Of a DNA stretch of 64,000 nucleotides, positions 33,880 to 42,864 are shown piece after piece. The notes beneath the pieces are model-generated. The model saw only the letters and a list, made by a program, of their open reading frames with translations, was not told the DNA's origin and did not search any database. The position numbers were made by a program, and so were the translations under genes. Position 1 is the first letter of the stretch. Each line of letters begins with the position of its first letter. Source of the stretch: Microbacterium yannicii PS01 (lineage in GTDB: Bacteria > Actinomycetota > Actinomycetes > Actinomycetales > Microbacteriaceae). Where the stretch lies: NCBI RefSeq assembly GCF_000304335.1, contig NZ_CAJF01000017.1:17971-81970 (forward strand). The letters are read 5' to 3'.

Positions 33880-34685
33880 GCGGATGCCCCCTGTGCTGCC
33901 GATCGGCCGGGTCGTCGCGATGCGAAGAAGTCGAGCAGGGCGGATGCCGTGGCCTCGGGCTGCTCGGCGGGCGGCAGGTGCGCGGCGCCGGTCATCGCCA
34001 GCGCCGTCCCGTCCACGACGCCGTCGGCGATCTCGACCGCCTTCGATTCGGGGGCCACGCCGTCGTGCTCGCCCCACACGGCGAGCACCGGCGTTCGGAT
34101 GCTGCTGAGTTCAGGGCGGACGTCGTACCCGGCGAGCGCCTCGCAGCACAGGGCGTAGCTCTCGTCGTCGGCATCCTGCAGGGCGTGCAGCAGGCGGCCC
34201 GACAGCTCGGGGCGGCGGGCGACGGAGTCGGGGGCGAACCACCGCTGGGCCGACGCGATGATGAGGCTCGACGTGGACTGGGCGCGCACCTGGGCGGCCC
34301 GCTCGTGCCACGCGGCGGGATCTCCGAGCTGGGCCCCGGAGGCGAGGATGGCGGCGGCGGCGACCCGGTCGGGGTGCCGCAGCGCGAGGCTCAGCCCGAC
34401 CGCGCCGCCGAGCGAGACACCGGCGTAGAGGAAGGGACCCTCGACCGAGGCCGCCACGGCATCGGCGAGGTCGGCGACGGTGAAGGACTCCGTGGCCGGG
34501 GACGAGGCGCCATGGCCTGGCAGGTCCCACGCGACGACGCGGTAGTCGGCGACGAGCGCCGGGGCCACGTCCTCCCACAGGATCGTCGATGTTCCGAGCG
34601 ACGGACCGAGCAGCAGGAGCGGCGCGGCGTCCGCGTCGCTCACCGGGCGGCCCAGCGGCGTCAGCGCGATCGAGGGCAGGGTCAT
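33876..34685 (-). CDS. pcaD: 3-oxoadipate enol-lactonase
   Basis: A 269-residue alpha/beta-hydrolase. The nucleophile Ser91 is in AGVSLGG, the His236 in GAAHLPPAEQPE, and WDLPGHGAS forms the oxyanion region. It hydrolyses enol-lactone to 3-oxoadipate. It overlaps pcaB by 4 bp and pcaC by 4 bp in the minus-strand operon pcaHGBDC. The C terminus has a short Arg/Ser/Ala tail near the point where PcaL-type fusions would continue. Confidence 0.92.
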   Translation of the reverse strand: MTLPSIALTPLGRPVSDADAAPLLLLGPSLGTSTILWEDVAPALVADYRVVAWDLPGHGASSPATESFTVADLADAVAASVEGPFLYAGVSLGGAVGLSLALRHPDRVAAAAILASGAQLGDPAAWHERAAQVRAQSTSSLIIASAQRWFAPDSVARRPELSGRLLHALQDADDESYALCCEALAGYDVRPELSSIRTPVLAVWGEHDGVAPESKAVEIADGVVDGTALAMTGAAHLPPAEQPEATASALLDFFASRRPGRSAAQGASA

Positions 34686-36085
34686 TCGTTCTCCTGAAGC
34701 CGGCCGGCGCCCGGTGACGCCGGTCGTTCGGCGACCGAGCTGTCGACGAGCGAGCCCGCCAGTCCGGTGTAGTTCGCGGGATCGAGCAGCGCGTCGATGT
34801 CGACACCGGCTGCCTCGGGGATCTCGTCCACCAGTTCGCGAAGATCGCCGCCGGCTCCGGCCGCCGACACGATCTCGGCGACGCGATCGGTGCCGATGAG
34901 CGGCCCGAGCACGAGCGACAGACGCTCGGCCACGATCAGCCCGCGCGTCGTGGTGAGGTTGCGGGCGACGGCGGCGGTGTCGACGTGCAGCCCTTCCACG
35001 AGCCGCTGCGCGGTCGCCGTCGCGCCGAGTGCCAGCCGCAGCAGTTCGCGCAGCGTCGGCCATTCGGCGTGCCAGGCGCCGTCCGGCCGCTCGTCGACGG
35101 CGAGCGCCGAGGCGAGGTGAAGGGTCGCGCCCAGCTGCGGGGCACGCAGGGCGGCGGAGCGGAGGAGTACGGATGCCGCAGGGTTCTGCTTCTGCGGCAT
35201 GGCCGAGGATCCGCCGGCGGCGCCCTCGGCGAGCTCGCCGATCTCGGTGCGGCTGAGGGTCGCGACGTCCGCGGCGATCACTCCGACCGCGTCGATCGCC
35301 TGGACCAGCGCGTCGCCGAGTTCGGTCACCGGCCATCGCGTCGTGTGCCACGGGGCGGCGGGAGCGGCCAGGGCCAGCTCGCGCGCGAACGTGGCCGGCA
35401 GGGCGGCAGCGGCATCCGTCCCCGCGATCTCGGCGAACGAGGCGAGGGTTCCGCCTGCGCCGCCCAGCTGCGCCGGCAGCTCACGCCACGCCGCCTCGAG
35501 CCGGTCGCCGGCACGCCGGACGCCGCGCAGCCATGCCGCGGCGCGAAGGCCGATCGTCGTCGGTACCGCGTGCTGGGTCAGCGTGCGCGCGGCCGCCACC
35601 TCGTCGCGGCGCGAGCGGGCGAAGCCGCGCAGCGCGATCTCGGTGTGGCGCAGCGACGCGCCGGCCTGGATGGCGGCGCGGCGGCTGACGACCATGAGGG
35701 CCGAGTCGACGATGTCCTGGCTCGTCGCGCCGCGATGCAGCCACGGTCGGGCCGGCTCCGACAGGCGCTCCCTGAGCACGCGCACCAGCGGGATCACCGG
35801 ATTGCCGCCCGACACCGAGGCCGCCGTCAGCGAGCCGAGCTCGACGCCGTGGTCGCGGCATCCGCGCAGTCCGCCTTCCCAGCCGAACTCGGTCTCGATC
35901 TCGTCGACCACCTCGGCGGGCGCAAGGCCCGCCGCACCGTAGGCCCGGGCCAGGGCGACCTCGGCCGTCACGAGGGCGTCGAGGATCGCGGCATCCGTCA
36001 CCGCCTCGTCGTGACCCACGGTCACCGGCGAGAGCAGACCGGCATCCACCACGTTCGGCGGGCCGGCGGATGCATCAGAAGGCAA
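34682..36085 (-). CDS. pcaB: 3-carboxy-cis,cis-muconate cycloisomerase
   Basis: A 467-residue fumarase/aspartase-superfamily protein. The superfamily signature is GGSSAMPQKQNPAA, with HRGATSQDIVDSAL as the other conserved block and VDAGLLSPVTVG as the usual PcaB N terminus. It lactonises 3-carboxymuconate to 4-carboxymuconolactone. The start appears to be TTG 36085, overlapping the pcaG end by 11 bp. A GTG about 12 codons downstream is an alternative that would begin at the conserved N terminus. Confidence 0.92.
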   Translation of the reverse strand: MPSDASAGPPNVVDAGLLSPVTVGHDEAVTDAAILDALVTAEVALARAYGAAGLAPAEVVDEIETEFGWEGGLRGCRDHGVELGSLTAASVSGGNPVIPLVRVLRERLSEPARPWLHRGATSQDIVDSALMVVSRRAAIQAGASLRHTEIALRGFARSRRDEVAAARTLTQHAVPTTIGLRAAAWLRGVRRAGDRLEAAWRELPAQLGGAGGTLASFAEIAGTDAAAALPATFARELALAAPAAPWHTTRWPVTELGDALVQAIDAVGVIAADVATLSRTEIGELAEGAAGGSSAMPQKQNPAASVLLRSAALRAPQLGATLHLASALAVDERPDGAWHAEWPTLRELLRLALGATATAQRLVEGLHVDTAAVARNLTTTRGLIVAERLSLVLGPLIGTDRVAEIVSAAGAGGDLRELVDEIPEAAGVDIDALLDPANYTGLAGSLVDSSVAERPASPGAGRLQENE

Positions 36086-36677
36086 GGAACACGGTCTCCT
36101 TCTCGCCCTGCAGGTGGATGTCGTGGTGCAGGTGTCCGCTCGGCAGGCGCGTCGCGATGAGCGTAGCGCGCTCGTCGGACTCGAGCGAGGACAGCAGCGG
36201 ATCCGCGGTGAGGAGCTCGTCGTCCTCGGGCAGGTAGATGCGCGTCACGAGCTTGTCGGGCAGGCCGCGTGCGAACACGACCACCGAGAAGAACGGAGCG
36301 CCGCCATCGACCGAGCCGGGGTTGCGGGTCCAGAACTCGTAGCGGCCGACGTCGGTGGTCGCCGAGCGGCCGAAGCCCGTGAACGAGTGGTCGTCGCGAC
36401 GGAACGCGCCGTGCGCCTGCGGGATCTCGCCGTTCTCGTCGGCGCTCCAGATCTCGACGACGGCATCCGGGATCGGTGCGCCCGCCCCGTCGAAGACCGT
36501 GCCGCCCAGCACGATCGCGCCGGGGCTGTGGGGGAAGACGACCTCGTGCTTCTTCGGATAGTCCAGGCCGAAGGCGAAGAACGGGCCGACCGTCTGGCCT
36601 CCGGTGGGCTCGTGGGTCTTGGGACCCAGGTCACGCTTCGCGCGTGCCCCCCGGTGATCGAGCTTGTCGAGATCCAT
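36075..36677 (-). CDS. pcaG: Protocatechuate 3,4-dioxygenase alpha subunit
   Basis: A 200-residue intradiol dioxygenase-fold protein. TGGQTVGPFFAFGLDY, IWSADENGEIPQ, GRYEFWTRNPG and the C-terminal HLHHDIHLQGEKETVFLAF mark the alpha subunit, which lacks the full set of iron ligands. It pairs with PcaH to cleave protocatechuate to 3-carboxy-cis,cis-muconate. Its ATG overlaps the pcaH stop (TGATG). Confidence 0.93.
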   Translation of the reverse strand: MDLDKLDHRGARAKRDLGPKTHEPTGGQTVGPFFAFGLDYPKKHEVVFPHSPGAIVLGGTVFDGAGAPIPDAVVEIWSADENGEIPQAHGAFRRDDHSFTGFGRSATTDVGRYEFWTRNPGSVDGGAPFFSVVVFARGLPDKLVTRIYLPEDDELLTADPLLSSLESDERATLIATRLPSGHLHHDIHLQGEKETVFLAF

Positions 36678-37555
36678 CAGTGCTCCCCTTCCTCGGGCTC
36701 GAACCACGTCGCATCGGGTCCGTCGACGACGATGTCGAAGCGGTACCCCATCGAGAACTCGGGCACCGACAGGTCGTGGTCGTACTGGCCGATGAGGCGG
36801 TCGCGGTCCTTCTGACGCCAGATGGTGTTGTAGATCGGATCGAGCGGGAACAGCGGGTCGCCCTGGAAGTACATCTGCGTGACCAGGCGCTGGGTGAACC
36901 CCGAGCCGAAGATCGAGAAGTGGATGTGCGCGGGCCGCCACGCGTTGACGTGGTTCTTCCACGGGTAGGCGCCGGGCTTGATCGTCGTGAACTTGTAGAA
37001 GCCGTTCTCGTCGGTGACCGTGCGACCCGCGCCGGTGAAGTTCGGGTCGAGCGGGGCCGGATGCTGGTCGCGCTGGTGGATGTAGCGGCCCGCGGCGTTG
37101 GCCTGCCACAGCTCGACGAGCTGGTGGGCGACCGGGCGGCCCCACGAGTCGAGCACGCGGCCCTCGACCGTCATGCGCTCGCCCTGCGGCTCGCCGAGGT
37201 GCTGCAGCGTCAGGTCGGACTCGATCGCGGCGACGTCACGCTGGCCGAAGGCCGGCGACCACAGCTCGATGGTCTCGGGATCGACGAGCTTGGGGTTCTT
37301 CGTCGGGTGACGCAGCAGCGTCGACCGGTACGGCGGGAAGTCGTGCAGGCTGATCGGCAGCTTCTCGCCCGCCTCCTCGCGGCGAGCCGCTTCGGCGTGG
37401 TAGTCGACGATCTCCTGTGTGATCTCGCCCTGCGTCAGCTGGTCGGGCGAGGCGAGCAGCGACTCGGGTGCCGCTGCGGCCGGCTGCTCGAGCACGACCG
37501 AGGACGAGAACGCCTCTTCGCCCCGAGGGTCGGATGCGGCTTCGGCTGAGGTCAT
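36677..37555 (-). CDS. pcaH: Protocatechuate 3,4-dioxygenase beta subunit
   Basis: A 292-residue catalytic subunit. Iron ligands are expected at the Tyr in GRYIHQRDQHPAPLDPN, the Tyr of GAYPWKNHVNAWRP and the two His of AHIHFSIFG, matching the Tyr/Tyr/His/His set of PcaH. It is about 50 residues longer than the classical subunit because of an N-terminal Ala/Ser/Glu-rich extension. The ATG at 37555 follows GGAGA. It is the first gene of the pcaHGBDC operon. Confidence 0.93.
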   Translation of the reverse strand: MTSAEAASDPRGEEAFSSSVVLEQPAAAAPESLLASPDQLTQGEITQEIVDYHAEAARREEAGEKLPISLHDFPPYRSTLLRHPTKNPKLVDPETIELWSPAFGQRDVAAIESDLTLQHLGEPQGERMTVEGRVLDSWGRPVAHQLVELWQANAAGRYIHQRDQHPAPLDPNFTGAGRTVTDENGFYKFTTIKPGAYPWKNHVNAWRPAHIHFSIFGSGFTQRLVTQMYFQGDPLFPLDPIYNTIWRQKDRDRLIGQYDHDLSVPEFSMGYRFDIVVDGPDATWFEPEEGEH

Positions 37556-37575
37556 GAGGTCTCCTTCGACACGCG

Positions 37576-37589
37576 GTTCCCTGCGGAAC
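37576..37589. promoter_or_regulatory. Small palindrome before pcaH
   Basis: GTTCC (37576-37580) and GGAAC (37585-37589) with a CTGC centre lie about 20 bp upstream of the pcaH start. It resembles the pcaI site and could bind the same IclR protein. The rest of the 131-bp gap holds GAGAATTCTC (around 37632) but no clear promoter. Confidence 0.35.
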
Positions 37590-37686
37590 GGTCGTGACCA
37601 GGGTGACACCGCGGCTCCGGGGCGACGTCGAGAATTCTCATTCAGTGGGATTGACGGACGCGGCGGGCGCGGTCACATCCGCGCCT

Positions 37687-38445
37687 TCACCCCTGGCGGA
37701 GGTCGTGGTGCAGATCCTTCGCCGCCTGCACGACCAGCGGGCCGAGACGGCGCTCGTCCGCGCGCTCGAGGTGGACGACCAGGCCCATCGCGATCTGCGG
37801 GAGCCCCTCGACGCGCGGGAGCGCGGCCGCGACCGAGACGTTGCCCAGCGTCATCTCCTCGCGCGTGGTGGCATAGCCGAGAGCCCGCGTGCGGGCGATG
37901 TCGGCGCGCAGCTGCGACTCGGTCGTGATCGAGTTGAGGGTCTCGCGCTCGAGCGGCGCGCGGAAATATCGTTCGAGCCACGGCTCGTCGCGTGTGGCGA
38001 GCAGGGCCTTGCCGACCCCCGTGGTGTGCAGCGGTCCGCGGCCGCCCATGCGGCTCAGGGTCGGGATCGACTGGCGTCCCGTGAGCCGCCCGACGTAGAG
38101 CGCGCTCGTCGTCTCGGGGGTCGCGCCGTCGAGCACGGCGAGGTGGACGTTCTCGCCGGTCGCCTCGTACAGCCGCACCATGTGCGGCAGGGCCGTCTCG
38201 CGCAGCCGGAGCGACAGGGGCGAGAGCTCGCCGAGCTCCCACAGCCGGGGGCCGATCGCATACGTGTGGCCCGGGCCGCGGGTGAGCAGCCCCTCGTTCA
38301 CCAGCGTCGCGAGCAGCCGGTGCAGGGTCGAGGTCGCCAGGCCGGTGCGTGTGGCCAGCGCGGCCGCGGTCACCGCCGGCTCGTCGTCGCTGAAGCACCC
38401 GAGCACGCGCAGCGTGCGCTCCAGCACGCCCTCGCCGTCGCTCAT
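37687..38445 (-). CDS. IclR-family transcriptional regulator
   Basis: A 252-residue IclR protein with HTH VTAAALATRTGLATSTLHRL and effector-domain blocks RGPLHTTGVGKALLATRDEP and YATTREEMTLGNVSVAA. It lies just upstream of pcaH on the same strand and is divergent from another IclR gene at 38631. It is a second candidate regulator for protocatechuate genes. Unlike the 29024 protein it lacks the LARGLAVI start, so it belongs to another IclR subgroup. Confidence 0.87.
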   Translation of the reverse strand: MSDGEGVLERTLRVLGCFSDDEPAVTAAALATRTGLATSTLHRLLATLVNEGLLTRGPGHTYAIGPRLWELGELSPLSLRLRETALPHMVRLYEATGENVHLAVLDGATPETTSALYVGRLTGRQSIPTLSRMGGRGPLHTTGVGKALLATRDEPWLERYFRAPLERETLNSITTESQLRADIARTRALGYATTREEMTLGNVSVAAALPRVEGLPQIAMGLVVHLERADERRLGPLVVQAAKDLHHDLRQG

Positions 38446-38491
38446 GGGTCCTCCCGGTGCGAGGCTACCCCTGCTCGTCCCCGGCCCTCGC

Positions 38492-38577
38492 CTTCGGCGA
38501 AACCTCCCTTCTCGCCGAAACCACCCGCCTCGGACGCGCCGACGAACATGGTCTCGCCGAGAAGGGGTGGTTCGGGC
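38492..38577. promoter_or_regulatory. Repeat-rich divergent promoter region between two IclR genes
   Basis: CTTCGGCGAAACCTCCC (38492-38508) is followed at once by TTCTCGCCGAAACCACCC (38509-38526), a tandem near-duplicate. GCCGAAACCACCC then pairs imperfectly with GGGTGGTTCGGGC (38565-38577), and TCTCGCCGAGA (38553-38563) is a perfect small palindrome. These are good binding-site candidates for either IclR protein. Confidence 0.5.
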
Positions 38578-38630
38578 GCAATCGGTCGCCCCGAGCCGCC
38601 CGGAAGCTGCGCGCGTGACACAGTGGGCCT

Positions 38631-39383
38631 ATGGCCAACTCGCCCTCCGGCGACTCGATGACCGAGCGCATCGTGCGCGTGCTCGAGACGTTCACGGCCG
38701 AGCGCTCGATGCAGACCACCGCCGAGATCGGGCGGCGGGCGGAGCTGCCGTCGTCGAGCGCCCACCGCATCGTCGACGAGCTCGTTGCCGCCGGCCTGCT
38801 GGAACGCGATGAGGACAGGCGCGTCCATCTCGGGCTGCGCCTGTGGGAGCTCGCACTGCGCGGCTCGACCGCACTGCGCCTGCGGCAGGCGGCCCTCCCC
38901 CACATGGAGCGCGTGCAAGCGCTCATCCGCCAGCACACGCAGCTCGCCGTCCTCGAGCAGGACGAGGCACTCTTTCTCGAGCGCCTCTCGCACCCCGACG
39001 CCGGGGCGAACATCACCCGCATCGCCGGGCGGCTCCCCCTCCATGCGTCCTCGTCGGGTCTTGTGCTGCTCGCGCATTCCCCGGCCGAGCTCCGGGATCG
39101 GGTGCTCGCGGGACCGCTGCGGGCGGTCGCTCGCGAGACGGTGACGGATGCCGCGCGCCTGCGCCGCCTGCTCTCCGAGGTCCGCCGATCCGGCGTGGCC
39201 GTCGCCCCGGGTTCGATCGAGGCGGTGTCGACCGGCGTCGCCGTGCCGATCCGGGATGCCGGCGAGGTCGTCGCGGCGCTGTCGGTGGTGCTCCCGCGCG
39301 AGATGCCGCCCGACGCCGCGATCGCCGCACTGCGCGAGGCGGCCCGCGCGATCGAACTCGCACTTCGCGCCGACCGCCGCTGA
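38631..39383 (+). CDS. IclR-family transcriptional regulator
   Basis: A 250-residue IclR protein with HTH MQTTAEIGRRAELPSSSAHR and effector-domain motif GRLPLHASSSGLVLLAHSP. It is encoded divergently from the 37687 IclR gene and upstream, on the same strand, of pobA, from which it is separated by a 505-bp repeat-filled gap. Regulation of pobA or of its own divergent neighbour is plausible. The ligand is unknown. Confidence 0.87.
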   Translation: MANSPSGDSMTERIVRVLETFTAERSMQTTAEIGRRAELPSSSAHRIVDELVAAGLLERDEDRRVHLGLRLWELALRGSTALRLRQAALPHMERVQALIRQHTQLAVLEQDEALFLERLSHPDAGANITRIAGRLPLHASSSGLVLLAHSPAELRDRVLAGPLRAVARETVTDAARLRRLLSEVRRSGVAVAPGSIEAVSTGVAVPIRDAGEVVAALSVVLPREMPPDAAIAALREAARAIELALRADRR

Positions 39384-39403
39384 CGCGTTCGTCACGGTCG
39401 ACG

Positions 39404-39734
39404 CGCCAGGTCGGGAGGAGATGTGGCCGAGCGGAGGTCTCCGCCCCGGCATCCGTCCTCCCTTTCCCCACGATTCCTCCGCCCACAACCACCCCTCACG
39501 CCTCCTCCGCTCACCGTCTCCGCGCCAGGTCGGGAGGAGATGTGGCCGAACGCAGGCCCCGCCTTCGGCATCCGTCCTCCCTTTCCACACAATTCCTCCG
39601 CTCGCGCCCACTGCTCACGCCGCGCCCGCCCACCGCTCACCGTCTTCACGCCACGTCCGGAGGAGATGTGGCCGAACGGAGCACCTGAGCCACCGCATCC
39701 GCCCTCCCCTTTTCGCCACATCTGCTCCGTTCCG
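39404..39734. repeat. Array of three palindromic repeat units upstream of pobA
   Basis: Three units begin at about 39404, 39523 and 39649 (periods 119 and 126 bp). Each starts CGCCA, then GGAGGAGATGTGGCCGA, and units 1-2 continue with GGCATCCGTCCTCCC. Each unit can fold: GGAGGAgaTGTGG pairs with a CCACA-N-TTCCTCC arm in units 1-2, and with GCCACATCTGCTCC in unit 3. This fills most of the 505-bp gap 39384-39888; short ORFs across it are not convincing. The last 150 bp hold no clear promoter, only GAAGGAG as the pobA ribosome site. Confidence 0.75.
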
Positions 39735-39888
39735 CCCGCCGTCGACGCCGCTGCCGCCATCACATCGCGCTCCCGATGAACGGGAATCATCGCGCGGCGC
39801 TCGGCCCGGCGGGGCACACTGGCTCCAGCATCCGTAGCGCTCATCGCGCCACTGCCACCGGGCACCGCCGGCCGTCGAAGGAGACGAC

Positions 39889-41073
39889 ATGACCACGATC
39901 CGCACGCGCGTCGCCATCATGGGCGCAGGCCCCGCCGGGCTGCTGCTGTCGCATCTGCTCGGAATCGCCGGCATCGAGTCCGTCGTGATCGACCGGCGCT
40001 CGCGCGAAGAGATCGAGACGACGATCCGCGCGGGAATCCTCGAGCAGGGCACCGTCGAGATCCTCGACTCCTCGGGCGCGTCCAGCCGTGTGCGCAGCGT
40101 CGGCAATCGTCACGACGGCATCGAGCTGCGCTTCGCCGGCGCCGGTCATCGCATCGACTTCGCCAGCACGGTCGGCCGCGGGGTGTGGCTCTATCCCCAG
40201 CACGAGGTGCTCAAGGACCTCATCTCGGTGCGGCTCGGCAAGGGGCAGGACCTGCGGTTCGGGGTGACCGCCGAGCGCGTCGAGGACGCGGCATCCGCTC
40301 GCCCCCGCGTGATCGCGACAGACGCCGACGGCGCGCGCCTCGAGATCGAGGCGGACTTCGTGGTCGGCGCCGACGGCTCGCGGAGTGTGGCGAGGGAGGC
40401 GGTGTCGGGATCGTCCACCGGCGGCTACTTCCGCGAGTATCCGTTCGCGTGGTTCGGCATCCTGTGCGAGGCGCCGCCCAGCGCCGACGAGCTCATCTAC
40501 TCGAACTCGCCCGACGGGTTCGCGCTCATCAGCCAGCGCAGCGCCACGGTGCAGCGCATGTACTTCCAGTGCGATCCGGATGCCGATCCGAATGCCCTCA
40601 CGGAAGCCGAGCTCTGGGAGGCGCTGCAGGCCCGCGTTCCCGGCACGACGCTGAAGGAGGGCCCGATCTTCCAGCGCGACGTGCTGCGGTTCCGCAGCTT
40701 CGTCGCCCACGAGCTGCTGCGCGGCCGGGTCGCCCTCATCGGCGACGCCGCCCACACCGTCCCCCCGACGGGAGCCAAGGGCATGAACCTCGCCGTCGCC
40801 GACGTCATGGTGCTCGAGCGCGCGCTGCGCGCACTGCTGCTCGACGGCGACGAGCGCCTCATCGAGGCCTTCCCCGAGACGGCGCTGCACCGCATCTGGA
40901 AGGCGCAGCACTTCTCGTGGTGGATGACGAACATGCTCCACGTCGCACCGGATGCCTCGGACTTCGACCGCCGCCGGCAGCTCGGCGAGCTCCGCTCGGT
41001 CGTCGAGTCCGAGGCCGGCCGCACCTACCTCGCCGAGGCCTACACGGGCTGGCCGCTGGAGGGGATCCGCTGA
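39889..41073 (+). CDS. pobA: 4-hydroxybenzoate 3-monooxygenase
   Basis: A 394-residue FAD-dependent aromatic hydroxylase. The dinucleotide motif GAGPAG is at residues 12-17, the second FAD motif is RVALIGDAAHTVPPTGAKG, and RAGILEQGTVEIL is the PobA-specific N-terminal block. Length is standard for PobA. It converts 4-hydroxybenzoate to protocatechuate, linking the side-chain module (43417-47348) to pcaHG. An SD-like GAAGGAG precedes the ATG. Confidence 0.95.
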   Translation: MTTIRTRVAIMGAGPAGLLLSHLLGIAGIESVVIDRRSREEIETTIRAGILEQGTVEILDSSGASSRVRSVGNRHDGIELRFAGAGHRIDFASTVGRGVWLYPQHEVLKDLISVRLGKGQDLRFGVTAERVEDAASARPRVIATDADGARLEIEADFVVGADGSRSVAREAVSGSSTGGYFREYPFAWFGILCEAPPSADELIYSNSPDGFALISQRSATVQRMYFQCDPDADPNALTEAELWEALQARVPGTTLKEGPIFQRDVLRFRSFVAHELLRGRVALIGDAAHTVPPTGAKGMNLAVADVMVLERALRALLLDGDERLIEAFPETALHRIWKAQHFSWWMTNMLHVAPDASDFDRRRQLGELRSVVESEAGRTYLAEAYTGWPLEGIR

Positions 41074-41141
41074 CGCACGACTGCCGCTCAGCGGGAACCG
41101 TGCGCCGGCGCCGGACCGCGCTCGGCTAGAGTCCGGTGACC

Positions 41142-42371
41142 ATGGCTCCATCGTCGTCGACGACTCCGCCGCGCTCCGCGTCGCGCACGACGTCGGTCGC
41201 AATGCTCATCGCCGCGGTGTGCCTGGTCGCCGCGAACATGCGGCCCGCGATCACCGGCCTCGGTCCGCTCCTCGATCAGATCGGCGCCGACACCGGCCTG
41301 TCGGTCGCGGTTCTCGGCGTGCTCGCCGCGGTGCCACTCATCGCGTGGGCGCTGTTCTCGCCGCTCGCGCATGCGGCGAGCCGCCGGTTCGGACAGCCGC
41401 GCGTGCTGCTCGGGTCGCTGCTCGTGCTCCTGGTCGGCACCGTCGTGCGCTCCCTGCCCGGCCCCGTGGTGAGTCTCTGGATCGGCACCGCGGTGATCGG
41501 ACTCGGCATCGCGCTCATCAACGTGCTCATGCCCGCCGTCGTCAAGCGCGAGTTCGCCGGCCACGTGCGCGGGGTCACCGCCCTCTACACGGCGCTGCTG
41601 GCCGGGTTCGGAGCGATCTCGTCAGGCGTCGTCGTTCCGATCTCGCACATCGACCTCGGCGGCGACCCCGCGGGATGGCGCTTCGCCCTGCTCGTGACGG
41701 GCGCCATCCTGCTGCCCTTCGCGATCGTCGCCTGGTGGTGGGCGCATCGAGGTGCGCGCCGTGCCCACGTCCGCGCCGCGTCGCAGCACGGCCGCACCGG
41801 CATCTGGGCCGACCCCGTCGCGTGGCTGGTGGCCGCGTACATGGGGCTGCAGGCATCGATGTTCTACATGCTCGTGACGTGGCTCGCGGCGATCTCGATG
41901 TCGACCGGCCGGTCGGAGGTGGTCGCCGGCATCGACGTCATGATCTTCCAGCTCTTCTCGCTGGCCGGCTGCCTGCTGCTTCCCCTGCTGCTTCGCGGCC
42001 GGGTGGAGCGGCTCGTGCCCGCGCTCATCCCGTCGCTGGCGATCCTCGGCGTCATCGGGCTCATGCTGGCGCCGAGCGGGATCGTCTTCTGGGCCTCGCT
42101 GATCGGCCTGTCGTCGGGGGCGACCCTCGGCATGTCGCTCACGCTCATGGCGCAGCGCGCACGCGACCACGACGCCTCGGCCGCGCTGTCGGGCATGTCG
42201 CAGTCGGTCGGGTACGTCATCGCGGCGATCGGACCGGTCGCCTTCGGCTGGCTCCACACCCTCACGGGCGGATGGATCGCACCGCTGTCGCTCCTTCTCG
42301 GGGTCCTCGTGCTGCTCACGCTCGTCGGCGTCTTCGCCGGTCGCGAGCGCTTCGTCCTCGACCGCCGATAG
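41142..42371 (+). CDS. MFS transporter, CynX/NimT-like
   Basis: A 409-residue, 12-TM major-facilitator protein. It begins with a Ser/Thr/Pro-rich tail, then VAMLIAAVCLVAANMRPAIT, typical of the CynX/NimT (cyanate/nitroimidazole) group. An in-frame GTG 6 nt upstream is an alternative start. Located 68 bp after pobA, it may import or export an aromatic acid, but the CynX/NimT family does not predict that, so substrate is open. Confidence 0.85.
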   Translation: MAPSSSTTPPRSASRTTSVAMLIAAVCLVAANMRPAITGLGPLLDQIGADTGLSVAVLGVLAAVPLIAWALFSPLAHAASRRFGQPRVLLGSLLVLLVGTVVRSLPGPVVSLWIGTAVIGLGIALINVLMPAVVKREFAGHVRGVTALYTALLAGFGAISSGVVVPISHIDLGGDPAGWRFALLVTGAILLPFAIVAWWWAHRGARRAHVRAASQHGRTGIWADPVAWLVAAYMGLQASMFYMLVTWLAAISMSTGRSEVVAGIDVMIFQLFSLAGCLLLPLLLRGRVERLVPALIPSLAILGVIGLMLAPSGIVFWASLIGLSSGATLGMSLTLMAQRARDHDASAALSGMSQSVGYVIAAIGPVAFGWLHTLTGGWIAPLSLLLGVLVLLTLVGVFAGRERFVLDRR

Positions 42372-42406
42372 CCGGGAACGGATGCCGTGCCCCGCTGCGC
42401 CCTCGC

Positions 42407-42805
42407 GGGGCAGTCTCTGCGGCCACGTCCCGGCGATGCCCGCAAGGACTGCCCCTCGAACGGACAGGCATCCACCGCCACGCAGCTCCGGGGTCAGCTT
42501 CTGCGGCTACCTCCGAGCGAAACCCGCAAGAACTGCCCCTCGAACGGACAGGCATCCACCGCCACACAGCTCCGGGGTCAGCTTCTGCGGCTGCCTCCGA
42601 GCGAAACCCGCAAGAACTGCCCCCCACGGACAGGCAGCCGGGAACGGATGCCGCGGCCGCGGCGCCCTCGCGGGGCAGTCTCTGCGGCTCGGACCCCGCG
42701 ATACCCGCGCGAGCTGCCACCCGAACAGGCGCGGCATCCGCTTCTCCACGCTCGGGGGACACCTCGCGCAGCAACACCGGGGTCATACCCACGCGAGCTG
42801 CCCCC
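42407..42805. repeat. Array of five palindromic repeat units between the MFS and MarR genes
   Basis: Units at 42407-42455, 42490-42539, 42574-42624, 42672-42721 and 42754-42805. The first is GGGGCAGT-N-TGCGG on the left and CCCGCA-N-ACTGCCCC on the right, so each can fold into a ~16-bp hairpin. Units 2 and 3 lie in near-identical 84-bp tandem copies. The array occupies the 493-bp gap 42372-42864. Apparent ORFs through it are repetitive and have no ribosome sites, so I regard it as non-coding. Confidence 0.78.
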
Positions 42806-42864
42806 TGAATGACTCACGCGAGCCGGGGAACCTCGGCCCCGGGGAACCTCGGCCCTCGCGAACC

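Noticed and set aside
39392..39865. Open frames of 110-160 codons on both strands upstream of pobA
   Set aside because: They are read through the palindromic repeat units, have no ribosome sites and resemble no protein family.
42490..42624. Possible CRISPR array
   Set aside because: Units are palindromic, 84 bp apart and the spacers are also repeated; there are no cas genes.
42316..42817. Several 80-160-codon ORFs between the MFS and MarR genes
   Set aside because: Their repetitive residues reflect the tandem hairpin units; composition and lack of start signals argue against coding.
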